In this document: in pieces, positions 13,510 to 26,661 of the stretch | How the letters are laid out: every line of letters begins with the position of its first letter | Position numbering within the stretch: position 1 is the stretch's first letter | The notes under the pieces: generated by a model | Databases searched by the model: none | What the model was told of the DNA's origin: nothing | What the model saw: only the letters and a program-made list of their open reading frames with translations | Translations under genes and position numbers: made by a program | Origin: Sipunculus nudus | Lineage: Eukaryota > Annelida > Sipuncula > Golfingiida > Sipunculidae | NCBI GenBank assembly: GCA_026874595.1 | Contig: CM049307.1 | Span: forward strand, 79,768,643 to 79,832,642 | Direction: 5' to 3' | DNA: 64,000 nt

Positions 13510-16500
13510 TGAATCAGGAAATGTAGGATTATAATCACGCACATTATCATTAATAATATGATTGTTCCTTTCTATACCGTCATATACCTCACTTGTGTTG
13601 GATTTAAATCGATATTTCTGTTATATATTGAAATATGTCAATGTTTCATAAAAAAAGGTTATACAATCATTGTCCTCTCGCCTTTGTGCAGATGTCTCAC
13701 TGAAAATGAAGTAGAAACCTCAAATCAAAGTTATAAAAGGGTGATAGCAATAATGTTCGTATGTTCAAAAAATTTCTGAATAGGAGTTTACTCAGTTGGT
13801 CGAATCAATGATTTTTGGATGTCCAACTTCGTCATAAAAGTTATAAATGAGTGCACCTTACATGTTAAATTTGCAATAAGGTCATAATAACCCATGTAGA
13901 TAACGTGGGTTATGGCCTACTACGTGCACAATTGGTAAGATTCAGCGCAAGTGATTAAAATATTAGACATGATTGAAAATTAAATAGTCAATATGATGAT
14001 TTGGCTGTACAGGACGCCGAGATTTAATTTAAGGTTTCCAAGGAGACTTTTTTTTCAGGACCTCCCTGGCTCGTAAGTAATGTGTTTATAGATACAGGTG
14101 TGACTTATGCCTTGTAGCACATCGGAATTTCAGAGCATAAAATATGCATGAGACCACAATTGAAAAATAGCACAATTTTTATAATATGGTAGTCTGAAAA
14201 ATACATTGCGTGAATATACAAAATTACAGATGGCGCCGTAAGTCATTATTACCGGATTAAACTAGTCATGAAAAAGAAGCATACAAAGTTTCAGGAGAGT
14301 AGAATAAACCAAAGTTAAGAAACTGATACGAAAGCTGGCAATTAACTGCCCTCAAAATATTGGTAGCATAGGTAAAAAATAGAAAATATACTGGTGGCGC
14401 CACCAGTCCTGAGGAACCAATTCAAGTCATACATACCAGGTGCCAGGGCGCTAGATGGAACCATAGCAGGGAAAATGATGCAATTTGCCGTTATTTGGCA
14501 GTTTTAAAACTGCTGGTAAAGAAAGACCTCTTTGGATTTATGTCAGATGTTTCTATGTCCAGCGGTAACAATTTGTGTCCTATTAACGGAAGGACAGACG
14601 CTGTAAAAATCACGATGACCAACATCAGTTGAGCAAGAATTCATGATTTACGACTATTTACGGATGTCTTTCTGGATTGAAGAGTGGATTTTCAAGCTTT
14701 CCTGTCGATTTATTATAGTTCGGATTAATGAGGATTACTTACCGTATAATAAAGTATACGCTTACTTTTAATGCACCGTAGTCGTAGGTGCCTGAGGTGA
14801 CGAGATGCTCCAGGTCACGGAATGGTGGTTTGATCGTATGGACGCCATGCCCGTGACTGGCCCAGTATAAATGGTTCATCAGACTTCCGGTGTAGGTGAT
14901 CAGCGCCACCGTCACAAACACAAACCAGAAGCATGCGATCAGTTTAGAAGCCAAGGCCCGTGGGGCACGGTCGTATCCTGCAATATGTTGCAACTCAAAA
15001 GAAAAAATAATAAAATAATAATAATCAAATTCTAATATTAGAACCCTGTAATGTTATGCTACTGTGCCTAGCTTTATATTTACGCTGATTTCAAATTCCC
15101 GATATTCGCGAAACGGATAGTAAAGCAAACACGAATCGCTCATGTATAAGACGTTCCATCAGCATGAAGGATTTCTTCAAAAGATAACCAACCTGACAAT
15201 TTAGTTTTAAATCACCTAAATAGTTGAATGGTCTGCCCACATTAAGAAAAAAAATGTTATTACAAAGCCGAACCATACTATTCTGCCAGAGACCGTGAGT
15301 TTTTTATCTCCTAAAAATATTGTCGTGGTCACGAGTTGACATTCCTTGTACAAGTTACATCCATGCAAAGTCGTGGACAAGTGGACCATTGATGTCTGCA
15401 GGCACTCGCGCAAACGAGGAACGGAATGACAGAAAACAAGATTTTTCTGTGCACATAATACACGCAAAAGGTCAAATGTGGCTTTATTTAAGAAATCATA
15501 AAACACACTACTTGAGTGTGCGCTTCGAAACTCCCTTAAGTCCTCCATCGTTATACATGTGAACGGAGGACCCATGTAAGGGGGTTAGCACTATTAGAGA
15601 CAAGATAATACGCCAGACATGTCATATATTCTAGGCAGGTATCTTAAATACTGCGTTTTATGAAGATGTTATTTAACCACCAAAAGTCATACACTATTTG
15701 GTCTTTCCATCACAGTAAATTATACAGTCTAAACGGTTCAGAATATTTGTGTTTTTCCTTTCATTATGTACGACCCTGGTTGAGGGTCGGGCTGCAGATG
15801 ATTTCCCTTATGTAGCGTGCATGACTGAATTGGAGCCTGTCTCAGTTCTGATGTAGAACAACTAAAAATGAAATCCCATATCGATACATAACATGTGCAG
15901 GTTACCCTCTCAGTCGATCTGTGTTCTTGCAGATCTAGGAGAATCAACTCTCAGAGTGGTTTTATATTGTCTCTTACCAGGTATAACGGCAAAGCTGTAT
16001 CAATTGAAAAGTACGCTAGCTTTACAAATCATTCACTGTTAATGGTTTAACTGAAATCTTTAATTGAAATTCCTAAATTGAATGCATGACTGTAAAACAT
16101 TTCAGCTTTACAGTTATTTTGACGAAGCCCCGAGATTTTAGAACATATAGTTCCAATATGCTATTTTTTTCCAGTTTTTTCAGTTTTTAAGAGTTGAATG
16201 TTACTGATATTCACATAAGTTCATGGATTTAACTTGAAGAAGGCATTTGATAATGTAATTAATAATTATCGCTATTATATGTAATGTTAATGTTACAAAT
16301 CGCTTCCTATCAGTTTATTCCGATTTCTGTGGGTTTTTTTTTTTTTTCACTGAAATGACTTGTTCATGGCTGTTGTTCATGGCTGTTCATGGTATAATAT
16401 ACTGTTAGCAACTTAATGAAATCAAGGTGTCATTTTGTAAAATTGCATGTGACTCCCTTAAAAGTAATGCTATAAAGCGACATCCGGTTCCATATGAAAG

Positions 16501-19500
16501 CTAAAATAGTGCTCTAACAAATGACTTCAACAAACTTATGTTGTAGTGGGTGCAATAAAATCAAATTTTAAGTCCCTTTTTGGTCACAGACTGTAAGACA
16601 AGGTTGGGGTAGGGGTGTGCCCAGTCTGGGCATGGAAGGGCCTGGTACACGTCCGACAAACATATATGGAATAAGGTTTTGGTGTGTTGACAGACCTAGA
16701 ATTAAGCAGTTCACACCTGAGTTGTGCTTCGGCGTTTGTTTCTGAGAATTTGCATCCTGTATTGATGCAACTGAGCACGCAAAGCTCATGTTAAGTTTGA
16801 AAGTGAACTACAGATATTGCGCCATCGAATTATAGTTCACTCAGATGAAAGACCGCTCCAAACTCGAGGGATAAACAAACAAGGAAACCAAGTCAAGTTT
16901 AATGAAATATATGCGTATTAACTAATAACACTTAGGGTGCGATTGGGCTAGTTCCGTTGCCATGACCACATTTTAAGTTACCTATATTTCTATCGCCGAG
17001 AACAAGCGGGGAGCTAATATATAATCATGTGGTTGAAAATCTAGCACCGCGTTACACCACCATGCTACAATATGATAATGTAAACTTAAGGTTTAGGAAC
17101 TTTCAGGTCCTCAATTAGGGCCCCACGAATGCCATATCCTTTAATGGCAGCCATATTTGATTCAACAGGGTCGGTCTGAAATTTGAAAGCACTGACCCCT
17201 CATCGGTGTCAATGTTCTGTCAAATATTCGTAAAAGAAAATCAGTGATTGTTTTCTGGCTGTCATACTGGATATTAGGCAGGTTTGGAATTTGATACGGC
17301 TCGAGCCTTTGTAGGCACAAATTGCCCCCATGAATTTAAGAAAGGTCGAACATAGCCCCTCCGAAATAATGCGGAAGAAAATTATCGATTATTCTGTGGC
17401 AACCATATTGGACTTTGGGCAGGTTTTTTTATATATTGTTTTCTGGGGAATGTGAGGAAGATTGCAAGGAAGCGTTACTGACTTGCAGACGGAAAGACGG
17501 ACGGACAATGTGATCAATATAGGGCACCACTTTTCATGCGGGACCATAATAAAGTTGAACTGTAGTTGGATCCTATATGGATTCCTCCGCCAGTCTCCTG
17601 TAACTAAACTGTCATGTGTTCCCGTGCACACCTAACGCAGTGCTGCCATTTTATACTTTTTTAAAAGTATTATACTTTTTTTCTGAAAAGCTACTTTTTA
17701 TACTTTTTTTATACTTTTTTTCAGGTGTAAATACTTTTTTATACTTTTTCTGGCTCAGCTGACTATAAGTCATCTGAGCTATAGGCGTGGTCATCCGTCC
17801 ATTCGGATGTCAGTCCGTAAGACTGGCACGTTTCGACACCATTGGACCTACGAATCTGAAATTCGGCATACAGTTAGATGTCCCGAAATCTCCTACCATG
17901 CCGAAAATTGGGTCAATAGGACTTTGTTCCTTCAAGATATTTATGAAAAACCTCAATTTTTTATTAAAAATCTATTTTCACACTTCAGGACTGCCTTATA
18001 TCAAAACCACTCATCTGGTTTTTTTTTCATATTTACCATAAACATTCCTCCATATAGTTCGTATGGACAAGCCAGAATTTAAGTCAATATTATATAATTT
18101 AAAAAAGTTATGGGCCTAAACATAATGGACTTTGTAAAAAATCAGGAAAGATATTTGGTCACTTAAGAGAAAAAGTGTTAAAGCTAGGGACTTTTTTCAG
18201 TAATAGAACTTTAGTTAATCAAAATTTAATTGTATACCAAAAATAAGATCATATCTGTTAAATTTTTTAAAATATTTGCAAAAATATTAAATTGGTACCT
18301 TAAATTTTGCCCAAGTTTGACCATGGCACGTTTTTTTTCTTGTAAGAACAATTGATTTTCTTTTCACAGTTGGTATATATATAGATTTAATCTGTTAAAT
18401 TCTGAAATATGAAATATGAATATATTCCAGACCAGCCATGTCTGGTCCCTACAGCCTTGTCTGGGTAAATGTATTAGTGATGCAACACTGCTTTTACAAA
18501 TGTAGAATCACATGTGGCAACCCTGCCCTGCCCCCCCCCCCCCCCCAGCCAGATATGTTGCATTACTTACTTTTCTTTAACCGATTGCTGTTTTTGATCC
18601 AATGTATACAACTTTTCCAATCCTGCATCAAGTGTTATTTTCAGATATATATTATTTTGCAAATTTAAATAATATATTTTTAGAAAAAATAAATACATCT
18701 GTGTTTCTATTAAAAACTGTTTTCATACTTCAGGACTTAATATCAAAGCCACTCATCTGGTTTTCTTCATATTTACAATAAATATTCCTCTATATAATTC
18801 CTGTGTACATGCCAGAAATTAAGACTGTATTATATTATTTAAAAAAAGTGAGGTTATGGGCCCAAACATAATGCACCTTGTAAAAAATCAGGAAATATAT
18901 TTATTCACTTAACAAAAGAATTGCTGATGCTAGAGACTTTTTTCAGGGATATTACTTCATTTAATGAAGATTCAATTGTATACCAAAATTATATCTGAAG
19001 TTTGCAATATTTTTAAGTTATTAGCATAAATATAAAATCAGTACCTTAAATTTTGCTCAACTTTGGCCACGGCACGTTTTTTCCCTGTAAATACTGTGTA
19101 TTTAATTTTCACAGCATGTACACATAAGGATTAAATCTGTTAAAATCTGAAATTTGAAAATAAAAGCTGCAAAATTAGGCTAGTTATTGAATTTTTTTTT
19201 GGAGGCTTTGTTGTATTCCCTTACATTTTCAAGCATTCCACTTTGGTCACTGTAGGTCATTCAGTGCAACTCTCTATGCTCCCCAGGTTGTTGTTATGTA
19301 ATCCCATCACTTGGGCAAGCCCTCTCTCTTGTTGAGCTTGATCAGGCTGTTTGCAGTTAATACCACAGGGAGCCTTTCTCTCTCTCCCCCCCCCCCCCCC
19401 CTCCCCTCCCCACCCCATTCTGTTGACAGACCTGTACTATAAACAAGATGAATCTTATAATTTCACATTTTATTCGGCTAGGAGCAGTTACAACAGAGAC

Positions 19501-22500
19501 TGCTCCCCCCACCTACCCCTTCAATACACAGTATTAATAAACAAGAGGCAGCTTATAATTTTAATGTTAAATAAATTCTTTTTGTAGAGACTTGGAAAAT
19601 TTTGATTTTTCAAAAGAAAACAATGTTCAGGAATTTAATTCTTATTTTCAAATTTGATAAAATATTAGGATTTAATGTAAGTGCTAACTGACAAGATTTA
19701 AGAAGATATAAATACTTTGAAGCATTTCATTCTTATCTCTTAAAGTTGGCCTAGGTGTGAATAACACTGTTAAATCAGGAATATTGGTCAAACTTTAGGA
19801 TTGATTTATTACTAATATGGCCATATAATTAACTTTTGAAAACTTAATTCCCTTCACACACTATTTGTTTATGAAATGTAACTTTTAAATAACACTTACC
19901 GTAGGCCCATTTTTTCCCTTGGTGTATCACTAAATGGTTTCAGGCCAAAGGTTTCATTTATTGTGCATATGCTTTAGCTCATGTCCATTATTCTATAATT
20001 TACAGAGTTTCATTTTAGCAGGGCCATTTTCTCTAAGCTTTCAAATGGTAATAAATATACATGAAAAACCAAAAGAAATAAAAATATTTTCAGTTACTAA
20101 AATTTTCCAAAATTCAGCTGAGCGATGTGACCCATGGGTCCCTTGTTTAACAAAATAGCATGGTGAGATTGGGCTATCCAGTGGTATATCTAAAGATTAA
20201 AAGAGTTAAAAGGAGATCTGACAATGTGCTTTCCCAGTGTCTTTGCAGATATGTGTGTTCTCTGTTGTGTGGAGTTTATGCTGAGCTGTTCATGGCTTAC
20301 TGACAAAATTCCAGGTGCTGAAATGTCAGAAACTGGAGGCTCAACAAGAATAACTCCACACAACACTGTACACATAATTTCGAAAAAAAATCAAGGTAAC
20401 AAATGCTTGCATATCAGGTAAGTTGTCGTGAATTTATACTTTTTTATACTTTTTTTTAACAATTTTGATACTTTTTTTGGTAACGAATGATACTTTTTTT
20501 TATAAATCTAGAGTGGCAGCACTGCTAACGAAACACCAACCCAGGTAACAGGTGACGTCACACCTTGTAACGGTTTACTAGCCCAGGTAACAGGTGGCAT
20601 CACACCTTGTAACGGTCACCAACCCAGTGAACTGGTGACTTCACAAAACCAGTCCCTTGTACCAATAAATGCGTAACAATGAAAAAGAATCCATTCAAAT
20701 AAAAATACTGTGCATCGACCCCACTACCAAAAATCAAATGATTTTTCCTGGAATATTACCCTACCCCGAAGAAAAAACTCATCAAAACCCGTTCATATAA
20801 TTTGAGGGGAAGATGCTTACAGTCTGTAATACAGACAAACCATGTGGCAAAATAAACGAAGTATAATTTAAAAAAACCTACACGTGTGTATGCATCTGGT
20901 AGTTCTTGAATGTCTTCTTAAGGGGCGTTTCCACTTCCAAGAACTGATCTTCCGATGTATTATGAGCTTCTGAGTAGCATATGACGTACGAAATTTGAAA
21001 ATATGCAGCAGCGGCCAAATGTTTCGAGTCGACTCAAACTAAAATGCAGGGCTCCGCTCACGCTACGAAAAGAGTCGGCAAGAACTAGTAAGAACGTCCA
21101 GTTATTGATGAAATGAATGATCTTCTGTTATGCATTGATTGTATAAATACAAACGCAGAGTAAAACCATTTTGTAATTATGACATAGATGCATTGTTTAA
21201 AGATAAAAGAAAACTGAAAAGGAATATAAAAAATGTGTTAGTGCTGGAAAACAGCAGATAGAAATTGTAGAAGCTTTTATGAAAAATATTGTTGTTTGAT
21301 AGAAAAATCAGATGTTATGAGAGACAATACCACAGGGACAAATTGTTTAGGATTGAGGAGTTACAGTTAGAAAATTCAGATAATATGAGAAACAATACCA
21401 CAGGGACAAAATGTTTAGGATTGAGGAGTTACAGTTAGAATATTCAGATATTATGAGCTACAATTCAATAAGGACAAATTATTTAGGATAGAGGAGTTAC
21501 AGTTAGAAAATTTAGATATTATGAGAGACAATACCATGGGACAAAATATTTAGGATTTAGGAGTTAGAGTTACACAGTTCCTAGCTATTTTGGCAACATA
21601 TTAACGATTGGGTCCTTCCGGTAAGAATTGCATTCTGTTAGAGTTGTATGACGTTGGCGATCATATTATATATGACAAGGTAAGTGTCTTGAGCAAATGA
21701 AAATTTGATTTTGAAAAAAAAAATGTATGCGGGTATAAATGAGTCTCACGAAAATGATCAGTTTCTTTGATATGATATATGATTATGGAAAGGTTCTTTC
21801 GTATGGTTTGATTCAATGATATTTCCGACCTTGATGACTACTGCCGATGACCCTAGGGTGCCAATGAATCATAGGGGTGTCAGTTTCTGATGCTGTAAGG
21901 CAAAGGTCTATAGGAGCATTTTAATAGACGACTTATGAAATACTCAGATGTTCATGAGATCTTAGTTGAGGAGAATAATGGATTTAGAGAAAATAAATAA
22001 GAAAATAAGGTATCAACAAAATGTAGGGCAATAGATGTAAAGCTAGAAATGTTAGCATATTAATGTACGCTGATGACAGTTTTATTGGCATCTTTTTAAG
22101 TCTAACTGATACTAACTTTATACAAATGTTTTCCAGCAAAACCACCCCAGCACACAGTCTCAGTAACTCGCATACGGCTGTTTAAGACCTTCATATGGCT
22201 CTGCGTGTTGCTACACACAGTTTTATGTCTGTTTACCATAACAACGCTGCGTGACAGGAGGTCTAATTATGAGCCGCAACACTCGATGTTTCACCCAGCG
22301 GGAACATTTATTACATTTTTAGGACAAAGTCAGTCAGGGCATCTCCTGATCGACACGTATTGTGGCCGAGCTATACACCCGCTGTGTTAATGTTGACAGG
22401 GGTGATCGCGCCCCGGTCGTTTACAGGAGTAAGCAAACGGTTTCAGGGGAATATTTTGGCAGGTACAAATTAATTTTTAAGGGAAGAAGCTATTTTTCGT

Positions 22501-25500
22501 GTTAATTCAACATGATTTCTATATGTGATTGGGCCTCTTTAGAGTTTAGAACAATCTTTCTCATGCTTGTTACTGCAAATTATAGAATATGGTTCAGAAT
22601 TATATTGTGGTGAAAAGTGTCCCAGATTAGAGTATGTTCAAACGAGAATGGGCAGAATATTTTTTGGGAGTCAGATATGCTTCGCATTAGGTCGAATACT
22701 CTGTAAATACCTGTTTATTACGAATATGGTAATATTATGGAATAGGATTATCAAATCCTATTAACTTTGGCAATTGAAGCAGGCAGATTCCGTCGCTTAA
22801 ATATGGAACAAAGAGTCTGTTTTAAATGTAACGAGTGTATTAAAAATTAGGTTCACTTCCCTTCTCATTGTCCTTTGTATGAGCAAGAGCGTCATATATT
22901 ATTTTCTGGTACAAACTGGTCAACATCTACTTTAACAGAAAATGATAAAATATCTTGGTTGTGTGAAAATTATACTAGAAACAAGCAAAATGTCTATGCA
23001 ATATTATGAAATAAGGAACAAGCAATTGTATGTCTAGTGTATGTGAATCACTTAATCTGATACAAAATATGTTGTGACTAATAGGCCCACGGAGCCAGGT
23101 GCACTGATATGTATTATATGTATCTAAATGTACTTATCACTTTAATAAAGATTACCAAAAAAACTCACCTTGCCTCTGTAGTGTTGTAAAGATAAACCAG
23201 AGGGAGGCCACGTCCATTGAACTGCTCCGCCTTTTCGTGATCTGCAAGTCCTAACCTGCAGCGGCCTACCCATTCGTAGGGGTTAAACCGGTTCATTATC
23301 CAGAGCAGAATTGATGTCTGTTGATGATAATAAGAGGAATAAGAATAAGAACGAAAATTACAATAATAATAGTAATAATAAATAATAATCACCAACATCA
23401 TCAACATAAAACATTCAGAGAGTGAATACCTTCACCAAGACGATTTCTTAACCAGATCAAATTCCTATTAATATAGTCAACATGTACAGGACATGTAAAT
23501 TCAAAAAATATTTGTTGAAACAACCGTAAACATCCCTTACAAAATGATGTATCATATTAATTGCCTGATATTGTATTATGTTTGGGCATAAATTCGTGTG
23601 GAAGAATAATTGCACTGTCTGACAATATATAATATCTGACTATTTATTAAAATTGGTACCCTGTGTAACGCTTGTAACAAAAAAAAACTGATAAAGACTC
23701 ACTGTTACAGTGACAAGGGTTACCAATCCATACACTTCCGGCATGAGTGGCCGGAAAATATCAAAGCCAATCGGGAAGGTCTTGGAATGGCCCATGAAGG
23801 CTTTCTTCTGTACAAGGACTGTCAGGCCGACGTTCTCAAACGGACGGATAAAGTTAACGAACTTCTCTCGTTCAGCTGTGACAGTCAGTGGAGCAGCAGC
23901 GATGTCCGCTTTCTGACAGAAACAGTCAACAATACAGGACTGTCGTCATTGCCATGACAACATCTCCCCCTCCCCCCCCCCCTCTCTCTCTCTCTCTCTC
24001 ACTCTCTCTCTCTCACACACACTCTGTCTCTGTGTGTCTGTTTCTGCTTGTGTGTGTGTGTGACTGTCTGTCATTTTCCGTTCTTATTCAATGTTCTCTT
24101 TTTTTTCTCTCTCTCTATTGGTCTTTCTCTACCCTGTATTAAATTAGAGATAATAAAACAGAGATATACACAATTACATATGAGGTATGAAAATATCTTC
24201 CAATATATCGAACTTTACCCCGTCAATGACTTCCCCGATCATGCCGTTCCATTTGGTGCTGTTCCTTAGTCTTTGGTCATATCTGCCATCAGCAACTATC
24301 TGGAAGGAATATGTAAAGCCGATCTCGTCCGACAGTTCCCGAATCAGATCGGGAATGAATCCATAGCACTGTGAAAGTGGCACTTCCTTTCCTCGGTAAA
24401 TCCGCGCAGGTGATTTAGTCATGAAGTAAGGTTCAGCCTAATGAAAACAGACAAACAATGTATAGTTAATGGCAGGCACTGCTTATCAGAGATGCATCTT
24501 AATTAACGAAGCATTCGTGGGATAGATCGGTTAAATAGTTCGGAACATCTTCATGGTCGGTTGTTCATTTCACATAAAAAAACATAAACTCCGTTTTGTG
24601 TTCATTCTAACAAACGACTTATAATTACATTATCGACGTTCTCTGGTGTTGATTAAAGAATAAATCTGCTGCAAATAGCTTTTCTTTCTAAAAAATAAAT
24701 AGTCTTCACGAAGGTGATCAATCTATGAAAGCTATCAACAGCTTCATAAATATTCATTATTTTAACAAATCATTTAGATTCCTTTTATTAATAAAATGGA
24801 CAACGCCACCCGCATTCTCCTCAAGCGAGATCTCGTCTATAAAGGGGATAGATCTCTTGCCATTCAATGTGCACAGGGTACGATATCCAGTCGAAGCAAC
24901 CTATATCACCCGCAATTGAAAATGACAATAATTCAGACATATAGTGAATATAAAGGACGCTTCGACATTATCCATTTCAACTATAACCAAAAAACGGCAT
25001 TTGTCCGTGAAACATATTTTTTAAATTGATAAACCTGCGGACCTATTTGCGGGATAATATCTGTGACGCGGCGTTGTGAATATATCTGCTGAAATAAGAC
25101 ATGAATCCCTAAGGATCGAGAGTCACATGTTGTTTCCATTTTCTGATAACCCAAGTGAGGAGCTGACTGGGTCAAATATCAGGTCAAACATGCTTAAGTC
25201 CGTATCAAATGGCAGGGTCCTATCATAGGCTCAATAGACCTTTGTCCAAGTACGGAAGTTGACGCCACCCGATTTCCATCATATGAACAAATGGATAACA
25301 CCATCTGGTGTCGATCGTATTAATAAATGGATAACGCCACCTGGTGTTCATCCTATTAACAAATAGATAACGGCACCTGCTATTCATCCGATTAACGAAT
25401 GGTTAACGCCATCTGGAGTTCATTCTGTTATCAAATACATAACGCCATCTGGCGTTCATCCTGTTAACAAAGAGATAACGCAATCTGGTGTTCATCGTAT

Positions 25501-25620
25501 TAAATGGATGCGCATTGCATGTAATGATCGTCTGAGGAATGCGGATCCTATGAACGAACACTTGTGAAATGTTTAACACAATGGGGGCAACGATGCCGCA
25601 ACAATTATAATAGATATTTT

Positions 25621-25707
<87 letters not shown>

Positions 25708-26310
25708 GTAACAGACGTGAAAACTCAGTTGCATTATTATAGCGTTTGTGACATGTAAAAAAAAAATCTGATGTTGAGGTAATGGGGGGGGGGGGGATAA
25801 TGATCATACCCTCGTTGTGGTGAACTTGAAATTCCTCTTTGATACCGGGTCGATCTGGCGCTTAATTCTCAATTTCCGGGTAACTGTAAAAAATGAACGA
25901 AAAATTCATAAACTGATTTATAACATACGACATTCATTTCAGTTATTTTTGACTAAATGTGCTTAAATAGAATTTTATGTATTTGTCAAGTCATTGAGAT
26001 AATTGTTTAAGATTTTTTTTTCTGGCGGCACACCCAGTTATCCTTTCCCGATAGCCGTGGATAACTTCTACCATTACAAGTGTGTTAAGTTAATTTTGCC
26101 TGTGATTTTACGAAATTAATATACGAAACCAACAATGTAGTATGTACAGAAAATAAGGACCGGTTGTTGTAATACAGTCCCAAGCCATATTGTTTGTTCG
26201 TGATTTCTGGCTTAACATTACATTATAAAAGAATTAAAGGCTCTCTTAGTCAACACACAAACAGCAATGACAATCATAGTATCTGTAGTTTATTGTCCAG
26301 GATACGTAAC

Positions 26311-26368
<58 letters not shown>

Positions 26369-26596
26369 AGTAGACCTTTCTAATTAAGAACACTCACGGA
26401 CCTGACTTTTTGCCCGCAACAGAGAGGTGCCTTTAGTAGGGAGATCATAAATTTCGGGACCTACTTTCAAGGGACTGTCCGTAAGTGGTTGTAAATAGGA
26501 GGTGGCCTTAGTACAGAGGTGCCCGTAAGGAGATGTTCCACTGAATATATATATATATATATAAAGTCCACGGATGATGTACAAACACCGACACAC

Positions 26597-26661
<65 letters not shown>

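Noticed and set aside
15216-15575. 119-codon minus-strand frame around the microexon
   Set aside because: No family features except the few residues assigned to the microexon; splicing phase does not allow the longer exon and the remainder looks random.
15964-15990. A 17-nt alternative microexon before the donor at 15977 (CCTG|GTAAGAG)
   Set aside because: It restores frame with the 14977 acceptor but encodes FAVIP, with no pore-loop Trp-Phe; the 19-nt candidate at 15264 fits the family better.
20116-20150. CAGCTGAGCGATG...CCCATGGGTCCCTTGTTT as an independent SINE
   Set aside because: It lies inside the bordered DNA transposon, and only this one end was clear; no A/B boxes or target duplication were found.
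25270-25510. CRISPR-like array
   Set aside because: The 36-bp units are contiguous with no unique spacers, in animal DNA; it is a minisatellite.
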